A program made the translations under genes and the position numbers. This document shows positions 59,425 to 64,000 of a stretch of 64,000 bases of DNA, piece by piece. This DNA comes from CAIOZA01 sp964464375 (GTDB taxonomy: Bacteria; Bacteroidota; Ignavibacteria; Kapaibacteriales; UBA2268), in NCBI GenBank assembly GCA_964464375.1, contig CAYXFU010000007.1, positions 1 through 64,000 of the forward strand, given 5' to 3'. The notes under the pieces are model-generated. The model was not told the origin of the DNA, searched no databases, and saw nothing but the letters and a program-made list of their open reading frames with translations. The first letter of the stretch is position 1, and every line of letters begins with the position of its first letter.

Positions 59425-61215
59425 GTGAAGATTGAGTTAATTGTATTTGCCCTTTTATTTAGTATTTCTTTAAATGCACAAGTGAAGTTTACCGCTACTG
59501 CTCAGCCTACAGCCTGTCAGGTGGGTGAGACGATACAGGTGCAGTTCACATTGTCGGGTACAAACGGAGGAGATTTCAAAGCGCCGAGCTTCAAGGGATT
59601 TACTGTTGTTCAGGGTCCAATGAGACAACAAATGCAGATCAATTCACAGGTTAGCTTCTCATTTATTTACGTAATCAAAGCTGATATTGAAGGCAAATTC
59701 ACAATAGACCCGGCGTATATCACAGTTGGCGGCAAGAGAACAGCATCTAATACTATCCCGATTACCGTATCAAAGAGTACAGCGAAAGCTCAGCAAAAAT
59801 CAGATGATGCAACGATGGGAAAGCAGGCTGAAGAAGTAATCCGGAAGAATTTGTTTATGCGGGTGAGTGTAAGTAAACAGCAGGTTTATCAGGGTGAGGC
59901 ACTGGTGGCAGTTTATAAACTCTATGTCAATCCTCAGTTAGCGTTGAATTTATCTCCGGCAAAAATGCCTTCTTTCAATGGATTCTGGTCGCAGGACATA
60001 GAGAACAAAGAGATAAGATATAATTTGGAGGTTGTAGATGGAGTCAATTTTAAGGTAGCTGAGATCAAGAGAGTGGTGCTATTACCACAGCAAACAGGAA
60101 CACTGACAGTAGATCCCATAGAAATAGAAGCAACCGTAAGGCTTCAGGTTCAGCAACAAAAAAAGCAGAGAAGTATGTTTGATGATTTCTTTGATGACAA
60201 TAGAAACTACAAAGATTTTCCATATACAGTAAAATCAAAAAGTACAACGGTGAATGTAAAACCATTACCATCTAATGCACCTCAGGAGTTCAAGGGGGCT
60301 GTTGGCAATCTCAGTATAAAGGCATGGCTTGATAAAACAAATGCACGCACAGGTGATGCCATTACATTAAAAGTACAGGTATCGGGTGAAGGCAATCTAA
60401 AACTTCTTGAGCCTATTCCATTAAATTTACCGCCTGATATTGAAGTCTATGAGCCGAAAACGAATGATAATATTCAGATAACATCATCGGGCATGACGGG
60501 AAGCAGGACTTTTGAATATTACCTTATTCCAAGAAATGCAGGAGAATTCAGAATTGATCCGGTAAAAATGGCATATTTTGATTTAAGCAAAAAGCAATAT
60601 GTGGTGCTTCAGTCTCAGGAATTTAATCTAAAGGTTGAAAAGGGCTCTGGTGGTACACCATCAGTTGTAGCAGGCGTAAAAAAAGAGGACTTCCAACTTA
60701 TTGGTAAGGATATACTTTTTATAAAAACAGGCACACCAACCTTTAACAATTCAGGGAAAACACTTTTATCATTGATCTATTATGTTCTATTTATAATGCC
60801 TGCTATTTTATTCTTAATCTTCTTTATCTACAGAAAGAAGCGAGAAGAATTATACAACAATCAGGATTTGCTAAAAAACCGCAAAGCACATTCAACTGCC
60901 AGAAAAAGATTAGTGAATGCTAAAAAAATAATGGACAAAGGAGATGAGGTATTGTTCAATCAGGAGATTTCGAGAGTTTTATGGGGTTATGCTAGTGATA
61001 AACTTTCGATCCCAATTGCTGAACTTACCAAAGACAAGGCTATTGAAAATCTGAACAAAAGGAATGTTAATTCTGAAGTAATTGACAATTTAATAGCAAC
61101 TATTCAATATAGTGAGATGGCTAGATTCGCCAGAGAATCAGAAAAAATGCCGTTAATAGATGTTTATACTCAAGCGGAAACAGTTATTATTGATTTGGAA
61201 GGTATTTTAAAATGA
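59425..61215 (+). CDS. batD: BatD-like oxygen tolerance protein
   Basis: 596 aa from a GTG at 59425 with GGAG five bases upstream; the ATG two bases earlier stops at once. Signal peptide to about 19 (..SISLNAQ). Large periplasmic part of Ig-like repeats typical for BatD ('VGETIQVQFTLSGTNGGDFKAPSF', 'KQQVYQGEALVAVYKLYV', 'ARTGDAITLKVQVSGEGNLKLLEP'), a membrane helix (about 450-470) and a cytoplasmic tail. It overlaps batE by four bases. It is separated from batA-batC by the whole cytochrome locus. Confidence 0.93.
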   Translation: MKIELIVFALLFSISLNAQVKFTATAQPTACQVGETIQVQFTLSGTNGGDFKAPSFKGFTVVQGPMRQQMQINSQVSFSFIYVIKADIEGKFTIDPAYITVGGKRTASNTIPITVSKSTAKAQQKSDDATMGKQAEEVIRKNLFMRVSVSKQQVYQGEALVAVYKLYVNPQLALNLSPAKMPSFNGFWSQDIENKEIRYNLEVVDGVNFKVAEIKRVVLLPQQTGTLTVDPIEIEATVRLQVQQQKKQRSMFDDFFDDNRNYKDFPYTVKSKSTTVNVKPLPSNAPQEFKGAVGNLSIKAWLDKTNARTGDAITLKVQVSGEGNLKLLEPIPLNLPPDIEVYEPKTNDNIQITSSGMTGSRTFEYYLIPRNAGEFRIDPVKMAYFDLSKKQYVVLQSQEFNLKVEKGSGGTPSVVAGVKKEDFQLIGKDILFIKTGTPTFNNSGKTLLSLIYYVLFIMPAILFLIFFIYRKKREELYNNQDLLKNRKAHSTARKRLVNAKKIMDKGDEVLFNQEISRVLWGYASDKLSIPIAELTKDKAIENLNKRNVNSEVIDNLIATIQYSEMARFARESEKMPLIDVYTQAETVIIDLEGILK

Positions 61216-61970
61216 AGAAAATAGTATTAATAATAGTGATCTTAGGATTTTCTTTTTCTTTATTTTCACAGGATGATCCCAAACAAATTTATTCTCAGGC
61301 AAATACTTATTATCAGAATAAGGAGTTCACGAAAGCCATTGAGCTTTACGATAAATTGATAAAGGAAAACAAAATTTCATCAGAAATATACTTCAATCTT
61401 GGCAATGCACATTACAGATTACGCCATGTACCGGAATCGGTTTACAATTTTGAATTAGCAAAAAAACTAAATCCCGATGATGATGAGATAGATTTTAACT
61501 TAAGAATTGCAAATTTGAGAGTGATAGATAAATTTGAACAGATGCCAAGATTTTTCCTGGCAGAATGGTATTCTGCCATTCTCGATGTTTTTTCATCAAA
61601 CAGATGGGCATTGATTTCATTAATAAGTTTTTGGCTTACATTTCTTTGTCTTGCAGGATTTCTTATTATTTGGAATATGACGATTAAAAAAATGCTATTT
61701 GCAGGTGCGCTTTTTGTATTCATATTCAGTATCGCCACATTAATCTTATCTTTCAACAGGCTAACTGCTGAAAATTCGAGCGAAGAAGCAATAATATTCG
61801 CTCAAACGGTTTATGCTAAGAGTTCACCTGATAAAGTAAGCACGGATTTGTTTATCTTACATGAAGGAACCAAACTCAAAATTACCGACAAAGTGGGAGA
61901 TTGGGTTAAGATCAAACTTGCGAATGGGACTGTTGGCTGGATGCCGAAGTCTTCGATGCGGGTAATCTGA
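61212..61970 (+). CDS. batE: BatE-like TPR-SH3 membrane protein
   Basis: 252 aa. Signal peptide/anchor to about 19. TPR repeats (about 22-95, 'IYSQANTYYQNKEFTKAIELYDKLI', 'EIYFNLGNAHYRLRHVPESVYNF'), two membrane helices (about 130-152 and 156-178) and a C-terminal bacterial SH3 domain ('QTVYAKSSPDKVSTDLFILHEGTKLKI.. W.KIKLANGTVGW'). This is the BatE arrangement; the SH3 may bind peptidoglycan. Its last 59 bases overlap the convergent CHAD gene. Confidence 0.93.
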   Translation: MKKIVLIIVILGFSFSLFSQDDPKQIYSQANTYYQNKEFTKAIELYDKLIKENKISSEIYFNLGNAHYRLRHVPESVYNFELAKKLNPDDDEIDFNLRIANLRVIDKFEQMPRFFLAEWYSAILDVFSSNRWALISLISFWLTFLCLAGFLIIWNMTIKKMLFAGALFVFIFSIATLILSFNRLTAENSSEEAIIFAQTVYAKSSPDKVSTDLFILHEGTKLKITDKVGDWVKIKLANGTVGWMPKSSMRVI

Positions 61971-62811
61971 ATTGGACCTGTTCAATAGTATGAATTTTGG
62001 ACATCAATGAACTCACCATTTTTTTCCTTCCGGAAAGAATGATTGTAATGAAAGGACTATAGATGATGGAAGAAGTTTCATCGATTGATTTTATGTAAGA
62101 GTCTATCAGTTCAAATTGTACATTGTTATCCTGAATAGCACCAAGTATATCTTGAATTTTCTTCATCTTTCGCATAGTTTTATTACTCATGCCAGAATAT
62201 GGCTTCATTACTTCAATTGTATATCTGTACTTTTTAAATGCCAGCCTCAGAAAATGAATTGTGTTAATATCCTCTGGGATGATTTGTTTGCTCTTTTCGA
62301 GCACAAGGTTAAATGAATCGTATGTTTTCTCATAGAAATATTGAATATCAAAATGCTCTTGTTTAAGCTTGTTTCTTAACTCCATTCTGATGAATAGTAT
62401 TAAACCCTCAATAGTGTTTATGAATTTCTCAGTAAGTAGAAGTTTTATTTCTTCAATGAGAGTAGCTTCTTTGAGCTTCAAATAGTGAAAATAGTTAGAT
62501 AAATAGGGCGTTGCTTCAAGATTTTGTTCTAATGCTAACATTTGAACTTGAATATCCCGCAACGGATTGAGAGCTTTAAGAATCTTTTTCAATTCTTTGG
62601 AAACTGATTTAGTATAACAATCGGAATAAACATTGTAAAGTAGGTTTGTAAAAGCCATCAGACGACGCATACTTACACGCAAGTCATGAACATTTACTTC
62701 GGAAAGACTACTTCTGCAATCGAGGAATTTAGCTTCGAAAAACTGTGAATAATTTTTCAGGTTGTCCAGCAAATAAATATTGAATTTAGTATTTAATCTT
62801 TTAGTACGCAT
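61912..62811 (-). CDS. CHAD-domain protein
   Basis: 299 aa from the ATG at 62811, whose first base is the last base of the upstream stop (TAATG coupling). All-helical CHAD domain with the two conserved motifs 'VHDLRVSMRRLMAFTNLL' and 'IHFLRLAFKKYRYTIEVM', each rich in His/Arg/Lys for binding polyphosphate. It is often linked to polyphosphate granules. The CYTH partner seen in other genomes is not here. It overlaps the convergent batE by 59 bases. Coupled to the Ig-like lipoprotein-type gene upstream, an unusual partner. Confidence 0.9.
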   Translation of the reverse strand: MRTKRLNTKFNIYLLDNLKNYSQFFEAKFLDCRSSLSEVNVHDLRVSMRRLMAFTNLLYNVYSDCYTKSVSKELKKILKALNPLRDIQVQMLALEQNLEATPYLSNYFHYLKLKEATLIEEIKLLLTEKFINTIEGLILFIRMELRNKLKQEHFDIQYFYEKTYDSFNLVLEKSKQIIPEDINTIHFLRLAFKKYRYTIEVMKPYSGMSNKTMRKMKKIQDILGAIQDNNVQFELIDSYIKSIDETSSIIYSPFITIILSGRKKMVSSLMSKIHTIEQVQFRLPASKTSASSQQSHSQV

Positions 62812-64000
62812 TAGTCTATTTTTAGAATAAAGTTTTCCAATGACCATCTCGGCTTAATAGTAATTTCAGTAGGATTCACAAGGAAAAATTCACTATGTCT
62901 GTATGGAAATGGATTTCCATAATCATATTTTGAATCACCATTACTATCCTTAATCACTGAAATTTTATAAGAACCGGGTGGAATGTTTTTAATTTCCCAT
63001 TTTAATGAATCACCACAGACAGTGAAGAACATATCCTTTGAACTTGTTGAGTTCAAATAGACAATGTATTTACCACTAAACTTGTTGCTGTCTATGACTC
63101 GACCGGAAAGAGTGCCATAACTTCTATCATCTATAGTTTTGAATTTAATCCTGATTGATGTATCACGAATCAATGTTTTGTTGATACTTCTAAGGCTTTC
63201 AGTATTCAATTTTAATTCATACCAGTTATCTGCCTCAAGTGTTGCAGGTGAAATTCTCAGGATATTATCCTGCACAAATAAATATTTAAAAGTAATTTTA
63301 TTCTTAGACTGAGAATTTATAAGACTAATTCTACTGTTGAAATTTGAAGTGTCAATCCCCTGATTAAATATAAAATCAATAAAAGTGTGAGTGGGTATGA
63401 ACTGAGAACTATCTTTAATGCTTGGTCTGATTAAATAGAATTTAGATGAGTCGATTTCATTGGAGGCATAGAAATAAGCTTTTGAAGCCGTATCAGAAAT
63501 CCTTAATCCAGACGAATCCTTAATGCAATAAACAGAATCAGTTTTAACATTTAAAAGCCATTTCTTACTTGAGTCCAAAGGGGAAGCAAGCATTAAGTCG
63601 ATTTTATTTCCGTAACGTGTATTAATAAAAGCTGAGATAATATCAATATTAACGGTTTTTAAGCTATCAGTTAATAAGAATGAATTTTTAGAAATAGAGT
63701 TTGTATCAAGAGTTTTACTGAATTCGGCAACAAGAAATTTATTTGTAACAGATTCAATTGTATAAAGCTGAGGTTGGGTTCTGTCGATAGGAGGTCCGAT
63801 TCTGAGTCTCACATAAGGTATAGAATCATTTTTAAGCGGAACATCATTCTCAGCGGAACCGAAATCATCCATACCTTCGTCGAATACTCCATTTTTTTCT
63901 TTATCGCGGATGGCAAAAATCCTATAGATCCCATTTTTCAAAGCATTAATTTCAAACTTACCGGATGAGCCAACCTGCACTCTATAGTCTGGTTTAGTGT
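62811..64000 (-). CDS. SbsA Ig-like (Big_5) domain protein, 5' end outside window
   Basis: The open frame runs to the edge (the codons before the GTG at 63980 stay open: ..TKPDYRVQVGSSG), so at least 396 residues are present and the start is missing. 'GKFEINALKNGIYRIFAIRDKEKNGVFDEG' and '..PGSYKISVIKDSNGDSKYDYGNPFPYR' are carboxypeptidase-regulatory-like ends, and between them 'VAEFSKTLDTNSISKNSFLL' and 'FIDFIFNQGIDTSNFNSRISL' are Big_5/SbsA repeats. In Bacteroidota such proteins are outer-membrane or periplasmic lipoproteins of unknown role. Stop overlaps the start of the CHAD gene. Confidence 0.8.
   Translation of the reverse strand, partial: TKPDYRVQVGSSGKFEINALKNGIYRIFAIRDKEKNGVFDEGMDDFGSAENDVPLKNDSIPYVRLRIGPPIDRTQPQLYTIESVTNKFLVAEFSKTLDTNSISKNSFLLTDSLKTVNIDIISAFINTRYGNKIDLMLASPLDSSKKWLLNVKTDSVYCIKDSSGLRISDTASKAYFYASNEIDSSKFYLIRPSIKDSSQFIPTHTFIDFIFNQGIDTSNFNSRISLINSQSKNKITFKYLFVQDNILRISPATLEADNWYELKLNTESLRSINKTLIRDTSIRIKFKTIDDRSYGTLSGRVIDSNKFSGKYIVYLNSTSSKDMFFTVCGDSLKWEIKNIPPGSYKISVIKDSNGDSKYDYGNPFPYRHSEFFLVNPTEITIKPRWSLENFILKID

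Overview
The window looks like a chromosome segment of a flagellated, respiring, Gram-negative member of the Bacteroidota/Chlorobiota (FCB) group, most like the Kapabacteria/Ignavibacteria branch. The reasons: type IX secretion C-terminal sorting domains (residual '..YPNP..' / 'G.YF.K' tails) on four exported proteins; TATATTTG-type -7 boxes; Bat aerotolerance genes; flagellar fliL/M/N/O; many c-type multiheme cytochromes; FISUMP-domain paralogs; and low GC with AT-rich intergenic DNA. The placement is inference; no rRNA is present. One tRNA (Ser-GCU) is seen.

Layout. 0-12 kb is an accessory-looking stretch: three toxin-antitoxin modules (hicAB, yefM/yoeB-like, mazF-like), four FISUMP genes, dispersed palindromic repeats, and an M16 peptidase pair. 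12-21 kb holds housekeeping and envelope genes: phhB-like dehydratase, glnA, two methyltransferases, a PD40-OmpA protein, and a small cluster of exported proteins including one with a tail-collar domain. 21.9-24.6 kb is a flagellar switch/export operon. 24.8-30 kb has an exported multicopper oxidase, a fifth FISUMP gene, glutathione peroxidase, a gene graveyard and a ferredoxin-nitroreductase. 30-42.5 kb has a sugar transferase, a VWA-OmpA lipoprotein, rsmI with a long low-complexity tail, adenine deaminase, a candidate small RNA, TraB-like and SDR genes, tRNA-Ser, ybaB-recR, pspA and the sixth FISUMP gene. 43-48.4 kb has a beta-propeller T9SS protein, batA-batC and capA. 48.4-59.1 kb is a minus-strand respiratory locus encoding about 47 c-type heme sites, two b-type membrane modules, a Rieske protein and a heme-tagged outer-membrane barrel candidate. 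59.4-64 kb has batD-batE, a CHAD protein and a truncated Ig-like lipoprotein gene.

Main discovery candidate. The six FISUMP paralogs carry a C-terminal segment of 49-50 codons in which amino acids change by first- and second-base substitutions while the third base (C or T) stays fixed. In the conserved region just upstream, the same gene pairs differ mostly at third bases. This is the footprint expected when AAC/AAT codons of a template are mutated at adenines, as in diversity-generating retroelements (DGRs). No reverse transcriptase or template repeat was seen in the window, so the targets would be served in trans. Hand counts are given in the findings.

Other points: a candidate small RNA with a TTGACA-17-TAATTT promoter and a perfect terminator; an about 80-bp promoter/leader duplicated between two FISUMP genes, one with ATG and one with TTG as start; a conserved about 50-bp element upstream of two unrelated genes; and a bat locus split by the cytochrome cluster.
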